DNA from: Caenorhabditis remanei
Taxonomy: Eukaryota > Nematoda > Chromadorea > Rhabditida > Rhabditidae
Length of the DNA: 64,000 nucleotides
Assembly: GCF_010183535.1 (NCBI RefSeq)
Contig: NC_071332.1
Location: 21,328,001 to 21,392,000, forward strand
Direction of reading: 5' to 3'
Part shown: one piece after another, positions 34,574 to 45,717 of the stretch
How positions within the stretch are numbered: the first letter of the stretch is position 1
How the letters are laid out: each line of letters starts with the position of its first letter
Translations under genes and position numbers: made by a program
The notes under the pieces: generated by a model
Databases searched by the model: none
What the model saw: only the letters and a program-made list of their open reading frames with translations
Told to the model about the DNA's origin: nothing

Positions 34574-35838
34574 ATTATTTCATCAGCATTTTCTCAATTG
34601 CAATCTAAACTTCTCTACTGATAATCTTTATTCCTCCGTCTGGTCATCTCTGTCAAAACTCTTCCATCTCAACAAAATTCGATCAACCGGTAATTGATCT
34701 CATTAACAAAACTCATTTGGTTGATAGATCCTGTCAAAATAAAGAAGAATTTATTTTTTAACTCATTATTTTAATCAGACATGCAAGTATATTATCTGCT
34801 AGACAGGTGATTTTGAAGGTTCTCGGGGCTCGGGGGGACGCAATACAAACGAGCAAACATGACAAACTTTGAGAGGGTGTTACGGTATGAATGATTGACC
34901 CATAAAGAAAATTATGTATAAACCAAACAGAACAAGTCAATAACTCCATTTTTGTAGTTGACAACTTTTTTGTACGAACATTCCCTAGCATGTTATGTAT
35001 CGACAAAGTCTTTTCTGCTTAAAATTGACCAATTTCAGTGCAAAATGGTGCGATTTTAGAGCTGTCCACTTAAAATGACCGTAACTCTCTAGGGAGCGTT
35101 CGTACAAAAAAGTTGTCAACTACAAAAATAAAGCTTTACCTTTGTTCTGTAAGATCTATAAATATTTTTACTTTGTCGGACAACCATTGATACCGTAACA
35201 CATTCCTAAAGTTGGACAATTTCAATCATCTGAAAATGTCCAAAGTTCATATACGTTTGCACGGCCCTGTATGTACATCTCAAAAACATTGAAATGAGCT
35301 AAAATGTTGTTTAAAGGGAAGGCGGGAAGACGTAGCAGCAGAAATTTGGAATTCATCAAAATTTTTGGGGTGCAAAATCTTAGAATCAATTAATGTGCCC
35401 CGAACTGCCTGTCTTGTGTAGAATGCTCACTGGGAAAGTTGGCTATGGGAAGAAATAGACAACTGGACAAACATTGATGTATAGGAGTGTCCCTGGACAT
35501 CCAACATCACTTTTTACAGACGAATTATCACCTATTCATGTCAAGAACATCGTCAACATAGATTTTACGTTCAGAGATTCATTAAAGTCTTTTTTATCTT
35601 TTTTTAAATATCATTTTCATTTCCCTCCAAATACTCACATGCGCGCTCTACCGAAAAAGTGATCTTATGAACCCAGCGGTTTTTTTTAGGTTGATTTGGT
35701 GGATCGATGCCTTATAATTTCAAACAGACATAAATATCAAGTATATCATCTGCTAGACAGGTGATTTTGAAGGTTCTCGGGGGGACTTGTGGGGGAAGCA
35801 ATGAAAGCGAGTCAAAAATCTTATTCTAATTTTTTTCC
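34574..35838. other. Intergenic DNA with repeats and a displaced F-box exon
   Basis: A MITE-like repeat with TTTTTGTAGTTGACAACTTT and its complement (about 34860-35280) is followed by the inverted F-box promoter/exon copy. A ~65-bp direct repeat (TATCTGCTAGACAGGTGATT) occurs at about 34793 and 35748, just upstream of the Str gene. Confidence 0.6.
35283..35590 (-). pseudogene. Inverted copy of fbxb exon 1 and its upstream region
   Basis: Read on the minus strand, 35283-35365 repeats exon 1 of the gene at 30771 with substitutions (LLRLPAFPLNNIL) and still ends at the splice-site position, but GTACATAC replaces the GTAAGT donor. The remainder (to 35590) repeats 30552-30770. No downstream exons accompany it, so it is an orphan F-box exon. 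The two inverted copies bracket the F-box gene and the kinase gene. Confidence 0.75.
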
Positions 35839-37968
35839 ATGCTCTCCACCATCATATCTCAAATATTCACCTATTTACTCCCTCTCCTTTCCTGGTTGTG
35901 CAATGCCATCCTTATCTTTCTGATCCTCCAAAGAAGTCCCCAGGCACTGGGAGGCTATAAGTATCTTATGCTGATTTTCAGCGTGTTTGGTGTAGCTTTT
36001 GGAGTGATCAATGTCACGAGTCAACCGAAACTTCATTTCTATCAAGCAGCCTATATAATATTTAGTGAGAATCCATTGGGATTACCCAGAAAAGTGTCTT
36101 TTTGGTATCTAGGTAACGTTTTGTGCGGGGTTTTTCCATTTTCATACACATTTTCCAGCTCTCAACTGTGCTATGTATGCGATGACTCTCTATCTTCTGG
36201 CATTTCATTTCGTGTACCGATACCTTGCTGTTTGTAAGCCACATAAGCTACAATGGTTCACTTATCCGTATTTTTTGGTGATGATTGGCATATTTCTGAT
36301 GGTTACTTTCGATTGGTGGTTTATGGCGGTGTGGTTGGCAGGGGAGGATGAGGAGGTGGAGGAGTATATTAGGTAGGTTATGTGCGCTCCATTGAGAATA
36401 TCAATTTGAGATATCAAGACGTGTACTCCTCGTGGACAAGTGGAAATTTCAGGGTTTTGAAGTGTAGGCGGATTTTTGACTGGTTTTCAGGTTTTTAGAT
36501 CAAAACTTCCAATTATACAATTTTAACTCTTTTATAGAAAAAAACGGTAAAAAATTAATCAAAATCAAGGTTAACGTGTGTACTCCTCGAGGACAACTCA
36601 AAGGATGGAAACGAATTTTTAGGCGTTTTAGGCTATTCCAACAGTGTGTTTTGTGGGGTTTTGTTGATTTTCAGTCGATTTTTTGCCCGTTTTATGCTCT
36701 TTGCTAAAAAATTATTGCAAAATGCGTAAAACCTCAGGGAGCACGGCCTCAACTTCAAAATCCGAAAATTTCAACTTGTCCACGAGGAGTACACGATACT
36801 AATCCTCTTTTTGGCCGTTTTCTGGGTATTTTTAATATTTTGTTTTGGCTTTTTCTATGAAAACGAAAAAAATTGTATAATTGAAAATTTAGATTTTAAA
36901 AAAACTCCGAAATCATCAAAACCCACCTCAACTTCAAAATCCCAAAATTTCCTCTTGTCCACGAGGAGTACACGACTCCTATCTCTGTCAATTTTATTTT
37001 TCTCATTGTCAATAGAGCATATTTGCTGACTAAATACTTTGAATTTTTAACTTTAGAGAATCCGCTAAATAATAGAACCCATTTCCAGTGACAGCATGCG
37101 TCAAACCTTCAACTTGACTTGCCAGGACTATACCTATGCGGCGTCGCTTTTCTATGTGAGTTTCTAAAAAGTGTTGTATATCATTAGAAAGCTGAGATCA
37201 TGAGGATTCTGAATTAGTTTTCAGATTTGAGATAGTTAGAACGGGGGCGGAGTTACAAGACCATTAGTGTCGCTAACCTAGTCGCTATCTCCTTTTCTAT
37301 GTGAGTTTTTGATATTGCATTGATTATGATATATGACTGAATAGCTGAAACTATGAGGATTCTGAATCCATTTTTAGATTTAAGATAGGTCCTAAGGGGG
37401 CGGAGATACGGTAGCTACGAAATTTTTAATAAAAATTTTCAGCGCAAAAACCCAATCACCGGCATGGAATCCGCTAGCCTTCCTGATTTCCTCTTCGTGC
37501 TCAACCTGGTTCTTATTATAGTGAGTCAAAACATCACCTGCTTTAAGAATTCTCATAAATTTTCAGACTTCTGGCTTCTCCATAATCACATATTGCTGGT
37601 TCAAACTCCACACCGTGTTCCTCAAAACCAAAATTCATTTCCATTTCCGTCCGTCCCAATCCCGTCGGACACTCGAAATGCAGCATCAACTATTCCGTTC
37701 CCTGGTCGCCCAAACCCTGTTTCCTGTGTTCTTGTTATTTTTCCCAGCGGGTGTCCTTCTAGGTTTTCCGGTTTTCAAATTCGAGCCGGGACCCCTTGAA
37801 GCCATGATATTACCGCTTATTGCGACGGAACCTGTGATAGATTCTCTGGTACCTATGTATTTTATAAAGGATTACCGGAAGGCTATCAGAGGGGTGTTTA
37901 GAAAGGGGGTGGGGGCGGAGAGGTCGACGACTATGTCACCGGGGAACGTTAGGGTGCATCCGATATGA
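35839..37968 (+). CDS. Str-superfamily 7TM chemoreceptor, 344 aa
   Basis: Exons 35839-36112, 36159-36372, 37089-37155, 37443-37520 and 37567-37968. N-terminal helices (LLSWLCNAILIFLILQRSP, then LGGYKYLMLIFSVFGVAFG), central FHFVYRYLAVCKPHKLQWF, and C-terminal LVAQTLFPVFLLFFPAGVLL with MYFIKDYRKAIRG. The plan equals the receptor at 27459-28678, but its exon 2 is split here by a 716-bp intron. That intron contains repeated TTGTCCACGAGGAGTACACG units. Presumed chemosensory G-protein-coupled receptor; frame intact. Confidence 0.9.
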
Positions 37969-39153
37969 TAGCGACTTAGGACAACTGAAAATTCATCATC
38001 GATACAAAATCTCTTGCAACTCCGCCCCCTTTCTACCTATCTCAAATTTGAAAACTGATTTAGAATCCTCACGTGTTCAACTTTCCAGTCATATACATAT
38101 ACAATTCAATATGTGAAGTTTTGACTCACTATAATAAGAACCAGGTTGAGCACAAAGAGGAAATCAGGAAGGCTTGCGGATTCCATGCCGGTGATTGGGT
38201 TTTTGCGCTGAAAAAGAATTTAAATTTTTTTTTTAATCGAGTAGCCCGGAATTGAGCCCCGTATTTCAGCTCCCTTTTGACCTATCTCAAATCTGAAAAC
38301 GGATTCAGAATCCTCATAGTTTCAGCTTTTCATTCATATGCAACACTTTTCAGGAACTCACATAGAAAAGGAGATAGCAAATAGGATAGCGACTTAGGAT
38401 AGCTAAAAATTCATTCTCTGCACTAATCGTCTTGTAACTCCGCCACCTTTCTACCTACTTGAAATTTGAAAACTGATTTAGAATCCTCACATGTTCAACT
38501 TTCCAGTCATATACATATACAATTAAATTTCAAAAACTCACATAGAAAAGCGACGCCGCATAGGTATAGATAGTCCTGGGAAGTCAAGTTGAAGGTTTGA
38601 CGCATGCTGTCACTGGAAATGGGTTCTATTATCCGGTTTTTAATATCAAAAATTTCAATTATACAATTTTAACTAAGCTTTCATTGTAAAAATGTTATAA
38701 AATTTTGAAAAAAAAACACAGAAAACGGACAAAAACAAGGTTAGTATTGTGTATTCCTCGTGGACAAGTGAAAATTTAGGTTTTTAGAATTTGAACAGTT
38801 TTTGATCGTTTTTTTGTTGGTTTTTTTGCAGAACTTTTAATAAAATGTGTGTATCCATGCAGAACTAACAAAAAATAGCAAAACATAGGCAGAAATACGA
38901 TGAAATTCCACTGATAATGGTCAGAAACAGACCTAGGGCGGTTGGTTACCAGTTTTGTACCTAAAACCCCGTTCTAGATAGTTGTAATCCTTCCCAGTTT
39001 CATTCATTTCATTCCACATCCGTTATCATCTTCAGAAAGTTTGCTCCACTGGCAATTCTTAATTTCTACGTGACCCCGCCTCACCCCCCCCCTTGTTATT
39101 CCACGTATCTTCTTTTTCAAGTTTTTCTTATTCCTTTATTTTCCCTCATAAAA
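37969..39153. other. Intergenic DNA built largely from an inverted copy of the Str gene
   Basis: About 38105-38640 is the inverted partial copy described separately. The rest contains CTCCGCCCCCTTTCTACCTA and GATTCAGAATCCTCA repeats, which also occur in the Str introns and in introns of the next gene, and a poly-C tract before the next start codon. Confidence 0.6.
38130..38612 (-). pseudogene. Inverted copies of Str exons 3 and 4
   Basis: 38130-38207 is an inverted copy of exon 4 (37443-37520), still 78 nt with its CTCAC donor complement. 38542-38612 is an inverted copy of exon 3 (37089-37155) but has four extra bases, which shifts the frame. Flanking intron sequence is also copied. No other exons are present. 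Confidence 0.8.
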
Positions 39154-40378
39154 ATGTCATCGGACTCGAGTACACCACAACAAACAACATCTAAATCAAA
39201 AAGTAAAGAGGATGACCGCCTTCTCACACTCAAACCATCCACCTCTGAAGCTGAAGCCACTATATACAATCAGCGAATGTTCTGGAATCTCGAGGAGGTC
39301 ATGACTTATATAGGTTAGTCCCCGACGCCTAGACACCGCCCATTTTCATTCCCAGGCGCCCGCTACCCATACTACCGTACCACCGTTCTCCCTATCTGCA
39401 TCGTCTACTTCTTCATCTATTTTGCGTCTCGTGTCATCTTGGAAACCAAGAAAATGAGTCTGAACGAGGTGGCTGAAAACAACGGGACCCATGAGTTCTT
39501 CTACTCGAAATGTCTGCCGAACAACGAGGATGACTCGCTGAAAGTTGCGGAAAAAGCGGACTTCCTGCATGTGGAGATCCCAAAGGGAGAGCTTACTATA
39601 GTGATGAATGCGTTGTTCATGTTCGCGACGACTACTATCAGCCCAAGGATTATGGTACTCGTGTGTATTGGGATGAATAGTTTGTGCTATTTCATCATGT
39701 CGCATTTCCCGACGCAGTTGCAGATGATGATTTATTTGTCGCAGATTTTTACGGAGGTAAGCAACTAGAAATTAAATTTAAACACAAATCCAGAATCCTT
39801 AAAATTTCAGCTTGCTAGAAATATAAGTTTTCTCAAAAATCTTTTTGTTAGTCTTGTGTAGTTCTCGTGGACAACAGTTGTGGGTTTTAACCTGTAACTT
39901 TCCCTTTAAAACCGATGTATCCCCGGTCAACCTTTGACCGATACCAATTTTTAAAACAGATTCAGAATCCTCACGTTTTCAGCTTTCTACCTATACCAGT
40001 TTCAAATATTTTCCATAAAAAGTAGCATGGCTAGAAAGCTGAAAACGTGAGGATTCTGAATCTGTTTTCAAAATTTTAAAACGTAAAAAACTCGCTGAGA
40101 TATAGGGGAGTTTGTGAGATGCGCTTTTCACTCTTTTCAAGTCCTGTGTGACAACAGCCCTTGACTTTGACGGGAACCGGTAGGAGATACATTTTTATTT
40201 TGAAATCTTGTATGGCTAGAAAGCTGAAGACGTGAGGATTCTGAATCTGTTTTTCGGTTTTCGATATGTTGAAAACTAGCAGAGATACATAATCTTTAAA
40301 AAATACACCTTCAGATCTACCGTATCGTCGCCACTGTCACCATCGCCGAGTCCGTCCCAAAATTCCATCGGGTGCCTG

Positions 40379-40384
40379 CACTGG
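40379..40384. other. Left 6-bp target-site duplication CACTGG
   Basis: CACTGG directly precedes the element and is repeated at 59247-59252 after it. Six base pairs is the target duplication length of Maverick/Polinton elements. Confidence 0.9.
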
Positions 40385-41126
40385 AGTAGTGTTCGGGACA
40401 AAAATTCTCCCCACCCGATGAGTCATCATGAGATAAGATCTCCGAAAATGAAGGGATACACCGTGTCGGAGATAAGATCTATGGAGGGATACCCCGTAGC
40501 GGAGATTACAATCTCCGCGGTTATGATAAGTTATGATAAGTCATTATGATAATTAATTATGATTATTAATTATGATTATTAATTATGATTTTTTTGAATG
40601 AAATTTCAAATTTTTTCACAATTTATTAAAATTTTGCACATTTTTAGATTTTGGCTAGAAATTTCAGAAAAAGAAAACTTTTTACGCCTCAGGAAAAAAG
40701 TTTTTGCATTTTTGAAATTTTCACTTCATAATGCTCATGGCCTAGAAATCCAATTGTTAGGCCGAGTGCAATTGTAGGTATAATGCCCAGGTAAGTTCCT
40801 TCCAGTCGGGGATACTGTACATTATTGAAGAGACAGGAGAGACGACAGAGAAATGTACGAACGGGCACCGACACAAGATTTTTAAATTATTCTCGTGTAG
40901 GTGGTCGAGATTAAAATCTAACTCTTCACGTTGAAAAAAAAAAGACAAATCATTCAATGTCAAAAATCTGTTCGTGAGCCGACACAAGATTTTAAATGTT
41001 TCTTGTGTCGGAGGTCGAGATTAAAATCTAACTCTTCACGTTGAAAAAAAAAAAAGACAAATCATTCAATGTCAAAAAAAAAGACTGTTCGTGACCATGA
41101 AAATCTTTATTGCAAAAAAAACTTAT
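40385..41126. repeat. Left terminal region with sub-repeats, no gene
   Basis: The terminal 170 bp contain repeated GGAGATAAGATCT and GGGATACACCGTGTCGGAG units, then AATTATGATTATTAATTATG repeats. Two direct copies of about 112 bp follow (about 40871-40982 and 40983-41096; shared GTCGAGATTAAAATCTAACT and ACAAATCATTCAATGTCAAA). Such subterminal repeats are often binding sites for replication or transposition proteins; that role is inferred. Confidence 0.65.
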
Positions 41127-41734
41127 TCAATCCAAAATTCTTGCATATCCTCTATTGAGGTCCACACATCGATTACACATTTTAAGAATCATTCGACCTT
41201 CTTCAAACGTCCAGACCAGCTTTCCAGCACAACACTTCATCACAGCTACATCCAGCTTCCCTTTTGACTTGTCAAGAACTCTGAGTGGTGTATCTGAAAT
41301 ATCAAGATGAATAAAAACTTTGCATACAGAAAACAAGTACCGTCAAAGCTAATTTCTCCAAATTGTTCTCGCGAAACCTTCTTTGGTTTTGTTGCACGAG
41401 TTCTCGAGACGGGAACTTTCTTGACAGGCGTTTCCAAGAGTTGTTTTCTACTCTTGAAGAGCTTCTTTATCATTGACACTGCAAAAGACAATAATTTTAA
41501 AGCAACTGGCGAATCGTTCTTACCTGAATCTTTTTGCGAGTCTGGAATCGATTCTCCGTCATGTTCAGAAACAAATTGGCTTGATGGAGGGGAATATTGG
41601 TCGAGAGGAAGCGGAATTTGCAAAGGCTGAACCGTCGGGAAAACAGTAGGACTTGGGTTCAGGAAATCCATGAGAGCAATAAAAACAGTCACCGGTTTGT
41701 ATCGAGGAAAAAAAGCAAGAATGAAGCTTTTCAT
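41127..41734 (-). CDS. 171-aa basic protein of unknown function (left copy)
   Basis: Exons 41524-41734, 41341-41478 and 41127-41293; 516 nt in one frame. It starts MKSFILAFFPRYKP, a hydrophobic, possibly membrane-active N-terminus. A Pro/Ser-rich linker (PSPTVFPTVQPLQIPLPLDQ) follows, then a strongly basic segment (MIKKLFKSRK, VKKVPVSRTRATKPKKVSRE) resembling a nuclear-localisation or nucleic-acid-binding stretch. A compact C-terminal part has four cysteines or paired hydrophobics (DVAVMKCCAGKLVWTFEEGR, LKMCNRCVDLNRGY). A TATA-like TTATACAC lies about 60 bp upstream. No family recognised. Neighbour of the F-box gene, same strand. Confidence 0.7.
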
Positions 41735-42141
41735 AACTTTACAGGAAACAATGCTGACGTCAGAAAGTGGGCGGAGCCAAAAGTGTATAAAAAATCTAAT
41801 ACACCAAAAATATAACTTTTTGCTGTATGCAGAATAATATGAATTCTCTGAGATCAATTAGAACCTATTCTGCGCATACAATGTGTACAAAGCCGTCAAG
41901 AAGATTCATATTTGAATTTCGAACGGACATGTCAAACAGCACCTCATTTATAATTCATTGTGAATAAAGTTCTCGTTATAAAAAATTTATTCTTTCACTA
42001 TGGAAACACTCAATCAGCACATGCGACAAGTGAGGAAGCAGATTCAAATGAGAAAACATACAAAGAGTGCTGTATTTGAGCACATCTACTCATAGATCTA
42101 CTTTTTTGTCCGGTGACGTTTTTCTCTATCAATTAACAATT
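41735..42141. other. Spacer between the basic-protein and F-box genes (left)
   Basis: Non-coding. It contains the upstream region of the basic-protein gene and the 3' flank of the F-box gene, including the 13-bp segment that is missing in the right arm. Mirror: about 57503-57896. Confidence 0.6.
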
Positions 42142-43135
42142 TCATCTGATTGTCATACACATGTACATGTCCTCCACTTGTTTTATTCTTTCAATACTTG
42201 CTTTGACCCCATTGCGGTTTTCAATGTAGATGGTCTTCATTCGGTATAGTGGTCTGCAATATTGTAAACGGTTACTCTAGAGATTGTCTACTCATACTTT
42301 ATGGGAATCTTACACTCGCAATCTTCATACACTGACATACCAGCCAAAAGTTTTTGCCATCGTAGACTGACGTAAAACTCTATTCTACGTAATTTGTCAA
42401 AGCAACCATCATACCATCTTCTCAAGAACTGATTCATATCTTCATTGGAGATTACCCCATACAGATGTATGTTGGCACAATTCATATCCAGTAAATTCCT
42501 CAATGTTCCTGGTATGATGATTTCATCCAAATCAAACACCCTCTCATAAACCAACTCGTCTAGAGTGTCCAAGTCTACAGATAATGCTTTTGAGACTTGA
42601 ACACTCTCCAAAAATCGAGTCACACTGAAACTTTTGACAGGATTCTTCAAAGAGATTGAACATTTCTCAACGAATATGTTGGATAACCATTTGGTAACGT
42701 ATTCAACTTCTTCTTGTTTTTCAAGATTAAGACTCAGTCTACCAATACTTTGGATAGAGCACAAATCCATCAATTGGTTTGCAATTTCAAATCCATCAAA
42801 CAGAACGTTATTCGACCAGCGACAAAGACTGTTCTTTCTAGATCTTTCGTTCATTGCACCAACGCTTATGATACCCTTTACTTCTGGACACGCGTTGCGG
42901 TAAATGGTTATATCGAATTCATTATCGCTATCAAACTCTATTGACAACGAGTATTGTCGTCTTATTGCACTTTTGACATAGCCTGATGCTTTCTTTGAGC
43001 AAAATGATAATGCGACCCTGCAAAAACATCAAGTTTTTTCTGCTAAAAAATACAAACTTACATGTCATGTGGACTCATCTGCAGAAGAATATTTTTCAAC
43101 ACGAGGTATGGGAAGCACAAAAGTGGGAGAGGCAT
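42142..43135 (-). CDS. F-box/FBA_2 protein carried by the element (left copy), 301 aa
   Basis: Exons 43062-43135, 42298-43017 and 42142-42253; 906 nt, all phases agree. F-box PLPLLCFPYLVLKNILLQMS, continuing MVALSFCSKKASGYV. The FBA_2 domain is recognisable from CRWSNNVLFDGFEIANQLM, SIGRLSLNLE, VISNEDMNQFLRRWYDG, and a last exon LYRMKTIYIENRNGVKASIE. This is a typical Caenorhabditis fbxb-type gene, presumed SCF ubiquitin-ligase adaptor, so it is host-derived cargo in a mobile element. No disabling change is seen. Upstream it has two similar ~230-bp blocks (see 43150-44110). Confidence 0.88.
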
Positions 43136-43149
43136 CGCAATGGTGTAAG

Positions 43150-44110
43150 ATGTTGAACTCCACATAAAAAATCAAAGTCACAGACGTAAATGTGTTGTAG
43201 AACTGCTAAATGGCTAAAAATATATCTTTAACATCAGAGGCATATGGAAGCTGACAGTATCATACCGTTCGTTTGAATTATTTGAATAAATGTTTCACCT
43301 ATCTCAGATCAGATCTATAGATATCCTGGCGCCCTCATTAGTGCACAAAAGAACGCTACGCACATGTCAATGATTGACACCTCCCTTCTCCCCCCTCAGG
43401 GACAATTAGGTCATTTAAAAGGAGGCTAATATGCGAAATCTTCATTTTTCCGTCAAGAAACTAGAAATGGAACCCGTTCCAAACAACTTTTTCTTTAAGA
43501 TGTCGAACTCCACATAAAAAATCAAAGTCACAGATGAGTTGTGGAAATGGTAAATGACTGAAAATATAACTTTTACTTGAATCAGACGTTGTCAAGGAAT
43601 AACAAATGTTGATCTAAAACTGTCATAGAACAAAAGTGAAGTACTATGAAATAGTAATGTTGCAAGTCTCTAAAAACAGCACATTCATATTCCTTTACCC
43701 CTAACTCTAGCAACACTCCAACACCACCGACCGGTAAATGAGTTGCCGCGGTGAGCGGTGACGAATGTTCGGTCTACCTAAACGGTGGTGAGTAAAACGA
43801 ACCCCTTGCAAAGACTGTTCCATACTATTCTTTCTACAGAACAAGGACAGTTTTATGTTAAAAAAATGGGTATCTGAATAGATACCTATAATAATCCTAA
43901 ATGAAACCACACTCAATGCGTTCAAATCAATTTCATTACTCCTTTCTTTTCCACTTTTTGGTATATTGCCAGAATAATTCCACCTTTTAAAAAATTATTT
44001 GAATACTGTTTTCACATATCTCTGATCGCATCTATAGATACCCCTCATTACAGGCGCCCTCCTAAGTGCGCACAAAGAAAGCGCTACGCACATGTCAGTG
44101 ATTTATGACA
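43150..44110. repeat. Duplicated upstream module of the F-box gene (left arm)
   Basis: Two diverged direct copies. CTCCACATAAAAAATCAAAG occurs at about 43160 and 43507. The block ending ACGCTACGCACATGTCA, with TCTATAGATA and GGCGCCCTC, occurs at about 43300-43380 and 44012-44100. Mirror copies are in the right arm (about 55535-56495). No gene lies between; a hairpin module sits at 43719-43805. Confidence 0.6.
43719..43805 (+). repeat. Hairpin-prone module, copy 1 of 6
   Basis: Core CACCACCGACCGG ... GCCGCGGTGAGCGGTGACGA ... CCGGTCTACC ... GGTGGTGAGTAAAACGAACC. The outer CACCAC/GTGGTG and inner CCGG/CCGG-type segments can pair. This copy is the most diverged of the three in the left arm. Confidence 0.75.
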
Positions 44111-44129
44111 TTTTCTCCACTAGGTTTTT

Positions 44130-44465
44130 TTTTTCAGATGAATATTATTGAATCAACAAACTTTTCCGAGAAAAAACAAAGATATTCCCAGTGGATAGAA
44201 TGTTGAAGCGACATCTCCAGATTATACGTCATCACATGTGAAAAGCTTACCAAATTATAAGTGTAAAAAATATACAACAAAAACTTTGGATGGTACCTTC
44301 TTCATAGTTCGCAACGTGGAATTGACACATATGGATGAGGAGAAGCAACACTTGATGGATAAAATAAAAACAAATGTGGAAGATGACGGAGAGACGCGAG
44401 AAGGGGAGCATGAGGAAAGAGAAACGCATGACAAATTTTCAAATTGCGCGCTGTCAATGTTTCCG
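44130..44465 (+). pseudogene. Coding-like remnant, function unknown
   Basis: From about 44200 the plus strand is open for ~110 codons (LPNYKCKKYTTKTLDGTFFI, RNVELTHMDEEKQHLMDKIK, then acidic). The upstream part is in other frames with stops, and no splice partner was found. It may be a decayed exon. Mirror: about 55179-55514. Confidence 0.3.
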
Positions 44466-44934
44466 CACCGGTTTTTCTTCTTCTCTCTCGTTTCCACACC
44501 GGTTTTCTTCTTCTCGACAAGGCGGAGCTTGGAAGCACAATAAATAAGACACAACAAGGAGGCGATTTCTTCATTCTAAGAAACACTACTGAATGCGTTT
44601 CGCCCGATTATGTATGATTATTTTTGAATTCTAATTTTATGTTTTTTTTTGCACTGGCGGTTTCGAACAATGGAGGTTGGAGGTTAGTTCTGGATCAGTT
44701 CCATTAAAAGAATAACAATATTTTACTAGACTTCAAAAAAAAACTTTTTCATGTTAGTAATAATGGACAAAGTAAATCCCGTAAAAAATATTTCATATAG
44801 GTGCACTCAGTTGCAAGAGTTTGGTGCACAATATCTCAATCTCATACTAAAGACTGGAATTAAAGCAATTTCTTTTTCTGCGCTTCAAGTCTTTCAAGTT
44901 CACTGTTATTCCAACTAAGACCTTTATTTCAGAC

Positions 44935-45717
44935 ATGTCCTCCTCTCAAAAGCTGTTCAATCACGTTCCAACTACCACCTTCGTCAAAACCGAGGATTCT
45001 GTCGATTCTGAGAATTTCCCAGTCAGGGCGATTCCATACACCAGAGAAGAGCTCTTTTCTCGGATGGAGTTCAGATGAAATCCCCGAGTTCCAAGGGTCA
45101 TCGTCACCAATCAAATCAAAGAGGAGTCTCAAAACTCATTCGATGCCTTTGCGCCAAATGAGTTGTTGGATTCAGCTCCTGAAGTCACCCCAGCCATCGA
45201 TGGACATCAAGAAGACCTCTTCAACTCAGAATTGGTAGAAAGAACACTTGAAATGTTCATGGATGCTGCGAGCAGAGGACAAACTCTCAATTTGGTATAT
45301 TATTTTTTCTTTTTCATTAATTTTTTGACAAGACCAATTTATTGCTGAACACTCTCACTGATTTTTTCATTTAGACACTTTCAGTTTCTATCATTCAGTA
45401 CTTGTTTTTTTTGTTTTGCAACTGTCAATTGATAAGTATCACTATCATTGAGTCATCCCTCCCCATATAATATTATTAAGAATAAGTGAATACACCATAA
45501 TATTCATTCAATTTTACAACTTTAGCTATCAATAATTCATTTTTCAGAATCCGGATCCAGAAGAAGTCTTGACTGATGAGGACCTGTAGGAGGAAGATGC
45601 CTCAGCCAGGATACCGATCCGGATTATTATCCAGATACGCAAGAGCAGCGAGACCGTCCATCAGACTTCAGAATCCCACGTTCCGCCTCACGTGACCCAC
45701 TCGATTTGGACTATTAA
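44935..45717 (+). pseudogene. Broken acidic ORF (left arm)
   Basis: The ATG at 44935 directly follows TTTATTTCAGAC, a good trans- or cis-splice acceptor. The frame (MSSSQKLFNHVPTTTFVKTE) has an in-frame TGA at 45076, then stays open (LFNSELVERTLEMFMDAASR) to a GTATAT donor at 45295. The second exon (from 45548) has a TAG at 45587 and needs a frame change to reach its acidic end DPLDLDY. It is acidic and Ser/Pro-rich, with no known domain. The same stops occur in both arms, so decay preceded palindrome formation. Confidence 0.5.

Noticed and set aside
44238..44586. Overlapping ORFs on both strands as separate genes
   Set aside because: At most one is coding-like; the others are shadows of biased purine-rich sequence.
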